Source: Xanthobacteraceae bacterium (GTDB lineage Bacteria > Pseudomonadota > Alphaproteobacteria > Rhizobiales > Xanthobacteraceae). From it: a stretch of 34,247 nt of DNA. This document shows, piece by piece, positions 1 through 7,438 of the stretch. The notes beneath the pieces were generated by a model. It was not told the origin of the DNA, did no database searches, and worked only from the letters and a program-made list of their open reading frames with translations. The DNA lies in NCBI GenBank assembly GCA_030037185.1, contig JASHRR010000856.1, positions 1-34,247 of the forward strand, written 5' to 3'. Position 1 is the first letter of the stretch; every line of letters starts with the position of its first letter. Position numbers and translations under genes: made by a program.

Positions 1-1058
1 TCCTCGGCAAAGCCAAAGCCTCCGTGGGTTTGAACGCAGGCTTCCGCGGCCGCCCAGGAGGCGTCGGCCGCGAGCAGCTTTGCCATATTGGCTTGCGCGC
101 CGCAATCCATTCCGCCTTCGAACAATTCCGCCGCCTTGTGCACCATGAGCTCGGCGGCGCGCATCTGCGCGTAGGCCCGGGCAAGCGGGAATTGGACGCC
201 CTGGTTCCTGCCGATCGGACGATCGAATACGACGCGCTCCTTGGCATAATCGGTGGCCTTTTCGATGAACCACTTGGCGTCGCCGATACATTCGGCTGCG
301 ATCAGAATGCGCTCCGCATTCATCCCGGAGAGGATGTAACGAAAGCCTTTGCCTTCCTCGCCGAGGAGGTTCTCGGCCGGAATGCGCACATTGTCGAAGA
401 ACACCTCGGTGGTGGAATGGTTCATCATGGTGCGGATTGGCCGGATGGCCAGTCCGGCGTTTTTGGCGGCTTGCATATCGAGAATGAACACCGAGAGGCC
501 GTCGGTTCGCTTCCCAGCCTGATGTTTTGGCGTGGTGCGGGCGAGCAGCAGCATGAGGTCGGAGTATTCCGCGCGCGAGGTCCAAATCTTTTGGCCCGTG
601 ACCAGGTAATGACCGTCCTCGCGCTGCGCGAATGTCGCGATCGCGGACGTATCGGTGCCGCTCGAAGGCTCAGTCACGCCGAATGCCTGCAGGCGCAGTT
701 CACCCGACGCGACCGCCGGCAGGTACTTGCGCTTCTGCTCGGCGCTGCCGTGCCGCAGCAGGGTACCCATGATGTATATTTGTGCGTGGCACGCCGCGCC
801 GTTGCAGCCGGCACGCTGGATCTCCTCGAGGATTGCGGCCGCCGCGGACAGCGGCAGACCCGAGCCGCCATACTCTTCGGGAATGAGGGCTGACAAATAC
901 CCGGCCGCCGTGAGGGCCTTGACGAAATCCGCCGGATAGGCCGCCTCGCGATCGAGGCGGCGCCAGTATTCGCCCGGGAACTGGCCGCAAAGTTTGCGCA
1001 CGCCCGCGCGGATCTCCTGGTGGGGATCGCCGTCCTCCGGATCAAAATCGATCGGCAT
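1..1058 (-). CDS. acyl-CoA dehydrogenase, C-terminus beyond left edge
   Basis: FAD-dependent acyl-CoA dehydrogenase, oxidising an acyl-CoA at the alpha-beta bond and passing electrons to ETF. About 352 residues are in the window; the last part, probably 30-50 residues, lies beyond base 1. Reading from ATG at 1058 the order is that of the family: an N-terminal helical domain with the IPEEYGG motif, then AFGVTEPSSGTD (flavin and substrate contact), GQKIWTSRAE, a middle beta domain ending in FFDNVRIPAENLLGEEGKGF, then the C-terminal helical domain with MNAERI and QTHGGFGFAE. The start is chosen because the frame opens there and because the upstream deacetylase-fold gene ends at 1042, giving a 17-bp overlap and implying translational coupling. 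Substrate is unknown. The family call is firm. Confidence 0.93.
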   Translation of the reverse strand, partial: MPIDFDPEDGDPHQEIRAGVRKLCGQFPGEYWRRLDREAAYPADFVKALTAAGYLSALIPEEYGGSGLPLSAAAAILEEIQRAGCNGAACHAQIYIMGTLLRHGSAEQKRKYLPAVASGELRLQAFGVTEPSSGTDTSAIATFAQREDGHYLVTGQKIWTSRAEYSDLMLLLARTTPKHQAGKRTDGLSVFILDMQAAKNAGLAIRPIRTMMNHSTTEVFFDNVRIPAENLLGEEGKGFRYILSGMNAERILIAAECIGDAKWFIEKATDYAKERVVFDRPIGRNQGVQFPLARAYAQMRAAELMVHKAAELFEGGMDCGAQANMAKLLAADASWAAAEACVQTHGGFGFAE

Positions 1059-1896
1059 CGCTTGAGGCTTCCTGCGCTAGCACGTGATGGGCGATCTGAG
1101 CGCGCGTTCCGATCCAGATATCGGGATCCCGGACGGCCGCCTCGACGATCTTCTCATAGTAATAGGCGCCGCGCGGACGACCGAAAATGTGAGCATGGCA
1201 AGTGACGTCGAGGACCGATAGCTCGCGCCTGTCCTTGGCGATTGCGACGTTCTCGTTAAAGGACTCCAGCATCGCCTTCGGAGCGTTGCCGTATTTCATG
1301 AACTGCATGTCGTTGACGTCGGTACCGAGCGGGATTGCAACGATCCGGCCGTTGCCGAACGTCTGCACATAGGGCAGGTCGTCATCGAATACGTCGCCAT
1401 ACCAGCGGTATCCGGCGTCGATGAGAAGCCGCGGCGTCTCTGCGCGGGAGGTTCCGCGCGGGCTGAGCCAGCCTTCGACCTTGCGGCCCGATGCTTTTTC
1501 CAAGAGCGCGGTGCACCGCGCGATATTCTTGCGCTCTTCCTCGTCGGTGAGCAGCGCCGGGATGACGTCCATGGCGTAGGAGTGAGACAGCACTTCGTGT
1601 CCGGCATCGCTAATCGCCCTGACGGCCTCTGGCGTCCGCTCGGCGATCACTGCGTTGACCATGACGCTCGCCACTGCGCCATGCTGCCGCAAGCCGTCGA
1701 GCAGCCGATAGATGCCGCGCTTGACCCCGTACGCAGCCCACGAGATCGCCATGGTGTCGAGCACGCCCGCCGGCAGCGGATTTCCCATCGGGCTGATGCC
1801 GGGCGCCTTGCCGTCGGACCATGCCTCGAGACACACGTTGAAGACGACCGCGGTTCGCTTGCCGCCGGGCCATAACCAGTTTGCGGGGTTCGTCAT
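1042..1896 (-). CDS. polysaccharide deacetylase / PuuE-like CE4-fold hydrolase
   Basis: A 284-residue cytoplasmic protein without signal peptide, with the NodB/CE4 fold in the version seen in PuuE-type allantoinase relatives. Landmarks are GHEVLSHS near residues 99-106 (metal-binding motif 2 with one His of the usual pair), SPRGTSRAE near 145-153 (motif 3 region), and CHAHIFGRPRG near 233-243. These suggest a C-N hydrolase acting on a small cyclic amide or ureide rather than on polysaccharide, but the substrate is not readable from sequence. It overlaps the acyl-CoA dehydrogenase gene by 17 bp, so the two are probably one operon and may serve one catabolic route. The start at 1896 follows a short leader; no strong ribosome site is seen. 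Confidence 0.85.
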   Translation of the reverse strand: MTNPANWLWPGGKRTAVVFNVCLEAWSDGKAPGISPMGNPLPAGVLDTMAISWAAYGVKRGIYRLLDGLRQHGAVASVMVNAVIAERTPEAVRAISDAGHEVLSHSYAMDVIPALLTDEEERKNIARCTALLEKASGRKVEGWLSPRGTSRAETPRLLIDAGYRWYGDVFDDDLPYVQTFGNGRIVAIPLGTDVNDMQFMKYGNAPKAMLESFNENVAIAKDRRELSVLDVTCHAHIFGRPRGAYYYEKIVEAAVRDPDIWIGTRAQIAHHVLAQEASSDADRF

Positions 1897-1960
1897 CGCA
1901 GTGTGATTAACTCACGGATCTGGACAACACAAGCGTCGCTACGCGACGCCGCCCCTTATA

Positions 1961-1983
1961 TCCCACGGATAAATCCGGGGGCT
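1961..1983 (-). repeat. imperfect hairpin resembling an IS200/IS605 right end
   Basis: On the plus strand CCCACGGA (1962-1969) and TCCGGGGG (1974-1981) form an 8-bp stem with one mismatch around a short A/T loop. IS200/IS605 and IS1341-type elements end in such subterminal hairpins, often with this GCCC..CCGG...CCGTGGG flavour. It lies about 90 bp past the last recognisable TnpB residues, on the correct side for the right end. The link to the relic is inference. Confidence 0.45.
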
Positions 1984-2068
1984 TTGCGGCGCGTCTTGCT
2001 AACCATCCCCACGACAACGCTTTGCCGCCTGCAGATGTCGGGCATCTCTCTCGCCTGATATCAAGCGG

Positions 2069-2322
2069 AGAGCTTGTCTTGGTTAGCAGTTCGACCCCAA
2101 ATGTCCGGATATTCCGGGCACCAACAAAGTCAGCAGCGGCCGTATAAGCCGCAATCGACACCGCAAAACGTCTGTTGAGTTTTCCGATCGTCGTTGTGGA
2201 TCGATGCACATTCCAGTCCGGCTGGTGTTGCGTGGATCGACGGCGACAATCGGGATGCCTTTGAGCGCCGCCTTGTAGGAACGTTGACGTTCGCCGCAGA
2301 GGAGCAGAATCTTCGTTCGACC
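2069..2322 (-). pseudogene. TnpB (IS605 OrfB / IS1341-type) C-terminal relic, frameshifted
   Basis: The last third of a TnpB-family protein can be followed through three frames. From about 2322 to 2212 the frame reads YKAALKGIPIVAVDPRNTSRT, the block just before the zinc ribbon of TnpB. A loss of about 5 nt near 2212, inferred because TC-S should follow, moves it to a second frame reading ECASIHNDDRKTQQTF and then CGVDCG, the second half of the zinc ribbon. One extra base at 2147 moves it to a third frame reading YTAAADFVGARNIRTFG, where D and ARNI match the last catalytic Asp region. The N-terminal two thirds are not recognisable. The gene is certainly dead; the family call is strong from these three consecutive matches. 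Confidence 0.85.
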
Positions 2323-3273
2323 GGCGAGCGCCCAGATCATGTTGTCGGCGACAAAACGGAATATGCGGTCGTCGTATGGCTGGGCGGCGTCCTTGCGAAA
2401 ATTTGACAACAGCTTCCTCTTTGCTGGCCTCTGCGTCGCACAGGCGTCTGCAACGCAACACGGGCTTGCGTGGGCTTTCCGGACGCCCGCAAGGGGATGT
2501 CGCGGCAACGTCGCGATAGCCGACTTGGGGCTTTCGCGTTTGCCCTGTTTTTTCATGCCTCGTTTCTGGCATTCCGGCGCGCGGGAGAAAGGCTATTGGG
2601 CGAATTGCCAGACCCGGTTCGGAATCGGGGAAATCCCCTCCGACGATCCGTGACATGCTCGATGCCGATCCGGTGCTGCTGCAACCATGTTGCGGGGGCA
2701 TGGAGCAGCTGCTCGCCGCGCTATTCGTGATCGTGTCCGGTCTTGTCGGTGCTCTGTTCGGGCAGCGTCGGGGGCCGCCGCCGCGCCAAACCTTCGCGGT
2801 GACCGCCTGCCGGTCAGCAAAAAAATCGCCGCCGCCGGCCGCGCATTGGAAGATGAAAACGAGAACCTCAACGCGAATGAAAAATCACGGCTATGAACGC
2901 GAACACAACCACGGCGAAACATTTCTGGCGATGACCCTCGCCCCCCAGCCCTCGCCCTGACATTCGGCGCTCGGGATCGTCGAGCCGCCATGGCAGGTGC
3001 CCCGCCGAACCCCGGGAAGCGATGTTGAGCTTCTTCGCCCATAATCCTGACCTTGACTAATGAGGTCGCCAGTTTCGAGGACGGCCAGCCAGGAAGAAAA
3101 GACGGCAGCGCAACGTGAGCAGTTCCGGCCCATCGTGATCGGCTTGAGTTCTGGCAAGCGCCGCCATGATGATCGTAATGCGCTCGCAGAAGTGGTTCTT
3201 CCTGTTCGTCAAACCATTCCCGGTTGATCTGCGCCAAGACCGTCCTGGTCCCCATTCGGGCATCACATCGTTG

Positions 3274-3292
3274 TGACCGAACGGTTCGGTCA
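3274..3292. promoter_or_regulatory. TetR-type palindromic operator 1
   Basis: TGACCGAACGGTTCGGTCA is a perfect 19-nt palindrome around a central base. The ACCGAAC/GTTCGGT arms have the form of operators bound by TetR-family repressors in alphaproteobacteria. It lies 78 bp before the first small secreted gene. No regulator gene is in the window near it, so the binding protein is unknown. Confidence 0.65.
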
Positions 3293-3318
3293 TTGATTTT
3301 TGCCTGCGCGATGTATAT

Positions 3319-3337
3319 TGACTGAACCGTTCGGTCA
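3319..3337. promoter_or_regulatory. TetR-type palindromic operator 2
   Basis: TGACTGAACCGTTCGGTCA repeats operator 1 with two changes (one breaking a pair, one at the centre), centre-to-centre 45 bp away. A further half-site, ACCGAACG, follows at 3342-3349. TATATT at 3314-3319 overlaps its left edge and could be a -10 box with TTGATT at 3293-3298 as -35 (15-bp spacer, weak). A repressor on these sites would cover such a promoter. Confidence 0.65.
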
Positions 3338-3369
3338 ATTAACCGAACGCCAATCAGGAGGAAGAGACC

Positions 3370-3564
3370 ATGTTTAACAAAGTCGCATTTGGACTAGCCA
3401 TCGTCCTCGCCACCGCTTCGGGCGCGCTCGCCGCAACCAAGACCGTCGCCCCAAGTCACGATGTACGCAGTGTGTACAACCCAATGGGCGGTTATGTCGG
3501 CACAGACCCGGATCTCAATATTCGCTTTGAACTGAACCGGGACTGGGCGCACGGCCACTACTGA
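3370..3564 (+). CDS. small secreted protein, tandem copy 1
   Basis: A 64-residue protein of unknown function. Residues 1-21 form a classical signal peptide (MFNKVAFG, hydrophobic AIVLATASG core, ALAA cleavage site), leaving a mature peptide of about 43 residues. The mature part carries SVYNPMGGYVGTDPDLNIR and ends FELNRDWAHGHY. A strong ribosome site (AGGAGG at 3357-3362) precedes ATG. It is the first of three paralogues in the same direction and sits directly behind the two TetR-type palindromes. I recognise the type as a small exported protein seen in Bradyrhizobium-like genomes, without a known role. Confidence 0.8.
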   Translation: MFNKVAFGLAIVLATASGALAATKTVAPSHDVRSVYNPMGGYVGTDPDLNIRFELNRDWAHGHY

Positions 3565-3606
3565 AAGTTGTTCAACAATATCAGTTCAATCATTAAGGAG
3601 GATACG

Positions 3607-3819
3607 ATGTTCGCCAAAGCCGCATTTGGGCTAGCCCTCGTCCTCGCCACGGCCTCCGGAGCGCTCGCCGCAACGAAGACGTCCAGCGTTGCCCGGGGCC
3701 ACCACGTACGGACCGAGTACAACTCAACTAATACTTGTGCACGATGGTTTTCCTGGCCTTGCGGCCTCGGCACACAGGTCTTCGAATTGAACCCTGATCG
3801 GGCGCACGGCCACTACTAG
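3607..3819 (+). CDS. small secreted protein, tandem copy 2 (diverged)
   Basis: A 70-residue paralogue of the genes before and after it. The start at 3607 is preferred over an ATG 39 bp upstream because AAGGAGG lies just before it and because the signal peptide (MFAKAAFGLALVLATASG) then aligns with copies 1 and 3. The mature middle differs from the other copies: the YVGTDPDLNIRFELNRD block is replaced by TCARWFSWPCGLGTQVFELNPDR, which brings in two cysteines eight residues apart that could form a disulfide. The end, RAHGHY, again matches copy 1. Function unknown. Confidence 0.75.
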   Translation: MFAKAAFGLALVLATASGALAATKTSSVARGHHVRTEYNSTNTCARWFSWPCGLGTQVFELNPDRAHGHY

Positions 3820-3863
3820 TAGCTGTCGGAACCCTTGGGGTTCAACAGCAGGAGGAAGATACC

Positions 3864-4058
3864 ATGTTTACCAAAGCCGCATTTGGACTAGCCCTAGTCC
3901 TCGCCACTGCTTCGGGCGCAGCGGCCACGAAGGCTGACAGCAACAGCCTGAGCCCGGTGTACACCAACGTGTACAACCCCTTGGGGGCCCATGTTGGCAC
4001 CGATCCCGACCTCAATATTCGCTTCGAACTCAACCGGGACTGGGGACGGGGAAACTGA
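3864..4058 (+). CDS. small secreted protein, tandem copy 3
   Basis: A 64-residue paralogue of copy 1. The signal peptide MFTKAAFGLALVLATASG is nearly identical to the other two. The mature part reads NVYNPLGAHVGTDPDLNIR, then FELNRDWGRGN, so the core block of copy 1 is kept almost unchanged. The ribosome site AGGAGG (3851-3856) stands before ATG. A GC-rich hairpin begins 8 bp after the stop and may end the transcript of the three genes. Confidence 0.8.
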   Translation: MFTKAAFGLALVLATASGAAATKADSNSLSPVYTNVYNPLGAHVGTDPDLNIRFELNRDWGRGN

Positions 4059-4065
4059 CACCATA

Positions 4066-4095
4066 GGCAGGCCGGCCTTCGGGCCGGCTGCCTCT
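4066..4095 (+). terminator. hairpin terminator after the small-protein array
   Basis: GCCGGCC (4071-4077) pairs with GGCCGGC (4082-4088) around TTCG, extended by GGCA/TGCC after a one-base bulge. A short T-containing run (TCTTAT) follows, not a full U tract. Position right behind the third gene and before the protease gene fits a rho-independent terminator of moderate strength. Confidence 0.5.
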
Positions 4096-4152
4096 TATCT
4101 CGCCGGCGCCCAAAAAAACGCCCGCGATGGGACCTCATCACGGATTAGTGCC

Positions 4153-4950
4153 ATGAGAACACTGCTCAAAATAATTACCCTCGGCGTCGCGCTTAGTGCC
4201 GGCGGCATAAACGCTCACGCCAGCGTGCCGCTGCCCGTGCTCCAACAGGCCACCGGCGCCCCGTCGCTTGCTTCGCTTCTCAAAGAGATAACGCCGGCCG
4301 TGGTCAGAATTTCGGTCAAAGGCGGCGTCAACCCGGCAGCGAATTCCTCGCCAAAGGGTCAACGGGCGCAGCGCCCCAGGCGCGAACTCGATCGCCAGCT
4401 GCGACCGGCCGGCTCCGGTGTGGTCATCGACGCCGCCGAGGGGATCATCATCACCAACGCTCACGTCATCGCCGGTGCGGACGAGATCACCGTAACCGTC
4501 GCCGATGGCCGCGACTTGCAGGCCCAGCTGGTCGGCTCCGATGCCCGGACCGATGTGGCGGTGATCAAGTTGCGAGAACCGATGCCGCAGGCCATCCCGA
4601 TGGGAAATTCAGACCGGCTCGAGGTCGGCGATTTCGTGCTCGCCATCGGCAACCCGTTTGTGGTCGGCCAGACGGTGACCTCCGGGATCGTCAGCGCACT
4701 GCACAGGAACAAGCTTGGCATCGAGGAATACGAAGACTTCATTCAAACCGATGCCGCGATCTATCCTGGAAATTCAGGTGGAGCCCTGGTCAATCTGCGG
4801 GGCGAGCTGGTCGGCATCAACACGGCCTTCCTGGGCGCGGGCAACACCAATCCGGGGATGGGATTTGCCATCCCGATCAGCGTTGTCCACTCCGTCGCCG
4901 ATCAGATCCTCAAAAACGCCGAAGCCCGTCGCGGCCAGCTGATATTCTGA
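4153..4950 (+). CDS. HtrA/DegP-like serine protease without PDZ domain
   Basis: A 265-residue exported trypsin-like protease. A signal peptide ends near residue 23 (NAHAS). The triad is visible: His104 in TNAHVI, Asp134 in ARTDVAVIKL, Ser208 in YPGNSGGAL. These are the HtrA/Deg motifs, so it should cleave misfolded envelope proteins. The sequence stops at RRGQLIF, exactly where family members enter their first PDZ domain, so substrate-binding and oligomer-tuning parts are missing. The start at 4153 is chosen because the signal peptide begins there; the frame is open further upstream but without a ribosome site. It ends 7 bp from a convergent gene, so the PDZ part may have been lost by rearrangement. 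A natural short form is also possible. Confidence 0.88.
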   Translation: MRTLLKIITLGVALSAGGINAHASVPLPVLQQATGAPSLASLLKEITPAVVRISVKGGVNPAANSSPKGQRAQRPRRELDRQLRPAGSGVVIDAAEGIIITNAHVIAGADEITVTVADGRDLQAQLVGSDARTDVAVIKLREPMPQAIPMGNSDRLEVGDFVLAIGNPFVVGQTVTSGIVSALHRNKLGIEEYEDFIQTDAAIYPGNSGGALVNLRGELVGINTAFLGAGNTNPGMGFAIPISVVHSVADQILKNAEARRGQLIF

Positions 4951-4957
4951 TGATCCG

Positions 4958-6049
4958 CTAAAAAATCCCCAGCGCGTTGAAATTGGTGGCCGTGCCGCCT
5001 GCCAGCCCGGTGAGCTGCACGGTCATGAAGAACTCCCACTGCTGGCGCGCCGCCGCTTCCCTGGCGGCATCTTCGAAATAGCCGTTGTCGACCAGCGGCA
5101 TCCCCATGACGGCAATCGAAATCAGATGGACCGGGCGATTGGCAGCCTCGCCGCTGCCGCCGACGATACCGGACGGCTGCACGTCGTTGACGGCATCGCT
5201 GCCAAGCAGCGCGACGTCGCGCTGCTTGAGCCACGGCATCACCGAGGCGTGCAATCCCGCGGCCTCGCGCGCCTGGGGCCACGGTCCCTTGGCGGCGCGC
5301 AGCGCCCACCGGCCGGTGCGGATCAGAACCGCATCGCCGCTACCGATCTTGACCTTGGCAAATTTCTCCCATGCCTCGAGGTCCTCGGGATAGATCGGCG
5401 TATGCGGATCGAGCCACTCGACGCCCTTGAGCAGCGGCATGTCGATGAGGACCGCCCGCGTCGCAATACCCGGCCCCATGCGGTCGATGGCGTTCTTCGC
5501 GCAGCCTTTCTCGGTGGCGGACGGATGGCCGTTGTAGACCACGACCTTGCCGTCGCGCAGCAGGGTGTAATGGCACAGCGCATCGAGGTGCGAGTTGGTG
5601 CCGTCGTGAAGGCCGTAGCTGATGGTGTCGAGCGCGCCGCGCGTCTCGCCGGGCTTGGGCGGGCCGGCATTGCCATACCACATCTCATGCGTCGTCGGGC
5701 CGAAGTTGAAGTTGTCGATCGCCTTCTCAAGGCTCGCGAAACGCGCCAGCGAGACGACTGTTCCGTCCTTGACGAGGCGCAGCGCCTGTTTGGTTTTTTC
5801 CGGGGTCACGAGGTTGAGCGTACCGCGCTCGTCGTCTTCGCCCCAGCGCCCCCAATTGGAGAGCGACTGTTCCATCCCCACCACCTGCGCGAAGGTCATG
5901 CGATGGCCCGGCTCCTGGGTTGAGGGGTGAGGCGCGATCCGCCTTGCGGTCGGTGCCTGCTCCTGGGTCATGGCGATCGAGCTTGCGAGGAGCGACAAGC
6001 CCGCAACGGCAACCGTCCTGAGTGTCAACCCTGTGTGGCGCTTGCGCAT
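4958..6049 (-). CDS. exported cyclase-family hydrolase (kynurenine formamidase-like)
   Basis: A 363-residue protein of the cyclase family (PF04199), the family of kynurenine formamidase and isatin hydrolase, which use a metal held by His and Asp. Residues 1-30 form a signal peptide (RTVAVAGLSLLASS), so the enzyme is periplasmic, which is less usual for the family. NWGRWGEDDERGTLN near residue 65-80 is typical of the long bacterial subgroup, and DGTNSHLDALCH near 149-160 is the metal-binding HxxxD-like motif. A good ribosome site (GGGAGG) precedes the start at 6049. It stands alone between convergent protease and a minus-strand gene. Substrate unknown, probably a cyclic amide or ester of an aromatic compound. 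Confidence 0.85.
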   Translation of the reverse strand: MRKRHTGLTLRTVAVAGLSLLASSIAMTQEQAPTARRIAPHPSTQEPGHRMTFAQVVGMEQSLSNWGRWGEDDERGTLNLVTPEKTKQALRLVKDGTVVSLARFASLEKAIDNFNFGPTTHEMWYGNAGPPKPGETRGALDTISYGLHDGTNSHLDALCHYTLLRDGKVVVYNGHPSATEKGCAKNAIDRMGPGIATRAVLIDMPLLKGVEWLDPHTPIYPEDLEAWEKFAKVKIGSGDAVLIRTGRWALRAAKGPWPQAREAAGLHASVMPWLKQRDVALLGSDAVNDVQPSGIVGGSGEAANRPVHLISIAVMGMPLVDNGYFEDAAREAAARQQWEFFMTVQLTGLAGGTATNFNALGIF

Positions 6050-6162
6050 AGGAACCTCCCAGAAGCTGTTTGTTCGACACTCTGCCGCGGCGCACGATGA
6101 GAGCGCACCTCGATCGCGCCGCCGACAGTCCTGAACGCGAGTTGGGTCTCTGCCTTTGCGGA

Positions 6163-7230
6163 TCAGGCGGCCTTCTTGCGATTGAGCTCCAGCCGCGCGT
6201 CGACCAGCGCGACGCCTGCGTCGATGACCGGGTGATGCAGGCCCTTCTGGGCGGCGATCAGCTGGACCAGCTTGTCGGCGCGCTCGATGTTTGGCGCGCC
6301 GTTCTGCAGCGCACGCGCGGCCGAGGCCGGCCGCGTCAGGCTCATTGCTGCCGCCGCGTATTTCTCAAACGGCACGAGATCGCTCGCGGCAGCGCCGAGC
6401 TTCACGCACAGGTCGAACACGAAATTATAGACCGATCGCGACTCCTCAAGATTGGAATGCACGGCTTCCTGCGCGGTTCGTATGCCGTCCCGCGTGATGC
6501 AGCGGTAGTTGCCGGCGAGCAGCATCGCCCACTTGGCAAGCGGCACAAAGATCGAGTCGTGGACCTTGAGCTTTACCGGCAGCTCGATCCTTCCTTCCGG
6601 CACGTCGAAGCGCACCGCCTCGATCTCCTGTTCAAGCTGGCGCAACATCGCCGTGTAGCGGTCGTCGACGAACCTTGCGACCTTGAAATTGGTCGGCAGC
6701 GTCACCTGCAGGACATTGACCTTTTCTTCCGGCGGCCGGATCGCCTGCGGGTCCGGGCTGCACAGCGTCACTAAAGGCGGGTCGAAGCTGTCCCACACGC
6801 CCGGGTCCGTATAGGCGGCCTTCAGTCCATCGTAATTGAGGCCCGGGATGCGTTTGACATAGGGCAGCGGCGGCATGTTCATGATCGACATGCACGGCAC
6901 CTTCGACCTGGCGACGGCATCGAGCAGCTCGCGTACGCCGGGCGAGCGGTATTGCGGCTCCTGCATGGCGAGCCCCACCAAGTCGAAGTCGGCGGGATTG
7001 ACGCCGCTTGCCCCGGTAGCGGAGACCTTGCCGGGCAGCTTGCGCGAGTCGATTTCGACCGGGTCCTTGCGCCCTTTCACGGGCAAGCGGACGCGAAAGC
7101 CCTCCGCGTTGATGAGGTCGGCTTCCGCCGGCAGGCAGACGAGCTTGACGCTGTGGCCGCCGAACAAAAGCTTCGAGGCGAGCAGCGATCCGTAGGACGC
7201 CCCCATAATCAGGATGTCGTAAGTGGCCAT
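6163..7230 (-). CDS. ketopantoate reductase-like NAD(P)-binding protein
   Basis: A 355-residue protein with an N-terminal Rossmann fold: MATYDILIMGASYGSLLASKL gives the GxSxGS-type nucleotide loop, followed by HSVKLVCLP. The layout (Rossmann half, then a helical half from about residue 190) resembles ApbA/PanE-like dehydrogenases, but the fingerprint is modified and key catalytic Lys and Glu cannot be assigned by eye. The start at 7230 is preferred over a start 114 bp upstream because the Rossmann strand begins there and the upstream part looks non-coding. Role unknown; neighbours suggest small-molecule catabolism rather than pantothenate synthesis. Confidence 0.7.
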   Translation of the reverse strand: MATYDILIMGASYGSLLASKLLFGGHSVKLVCLPAEADLINAEGFRVRLPVKGRKDPVEIDSRKLPGKVSATGASGVNPADFDLVGLAMQEPQYRSPGVRELLDAVARSKVPCMSIMNMPPLPYVKRIPGLNYDGLKAAYTDPGVWDSFDPPLVTLCSPDPQAIRPPEEKVNVLQVTLPTNFKVARFVDDRYTAMLRQLEQEIEAVRFDVPEGRIELPVKLKVHDSIFVPLAKWAMLLAGNYRCITRDGIRTAQEAVHSNLEESRSVYNFVFDLCVKLGAAASDLVPFEKYAAAAMSLTRPASAARALQNGAPNIERADKLVQLIAAQKGLHHPVIDAGVALVDARLELNRKKAA

Positions 7231-7438
7231 GGCAGCGACTCCGCGTTTTGAGTGGGCAAAAGCGCCCCGATTGTGAGAACAGCCGCTTCGGATAGCAAGC
7301 GCGGAGCTCGGGCAAAATCGCTCGGGCAGGAGCCGCATGCACAAACATCACGGCGATCTTGACGCCGCGATCCCGATCATCCCTCAACGCCCGCATGGGC
7401 AGAGGGGAAACGCTGGCTTTGCCCGCCTGACCACACCT

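Larger units (their letters stand above)
1897..3273. other. 1.4-kb stretch without intact genes
   Basis: Open frames here have no domain-like sequence, change frame often and carry arginine/proline-rich translations typical of antisense reading in GC-rich DNA. Two parts can be explained: the TnpB relic at 2069-2322 and the hairpin at 1961-1983, both listed separately. The part from about 2410 to 3270 shows nothing I recognise on either strand, including no tRNA and no TetR gene that would match the operators at its right end. It is probably decayed accessory DNA. Confidence 0.5.

Noticed and set aside
24..893. 289-codon open frame on the plus strand
   Set aside because: It lies opposite the acyl-CoA dehydrogenase, whose minus-strand translation has all family motifs.
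1907..2701. 264-codon open frame on the minus strand as one gene
   Set aside because: Only its later part is TnpB-like and the rest of the match lies in other frames, so it is a relic crossing frames rather than an intact gene.
2593..3255. 220-codon minus-strand frame as the missing TetR regulator
   Set aside because: No helix-turn-helix or TetR-like sequence; the translation is Arg/Pro/Ser-rich without domain character.
6070..6774. 234-codon plus-strand open frame
   Set aside because: Antisense to the ketopantoate-reductase-like gene; composition typical of shadow frames.
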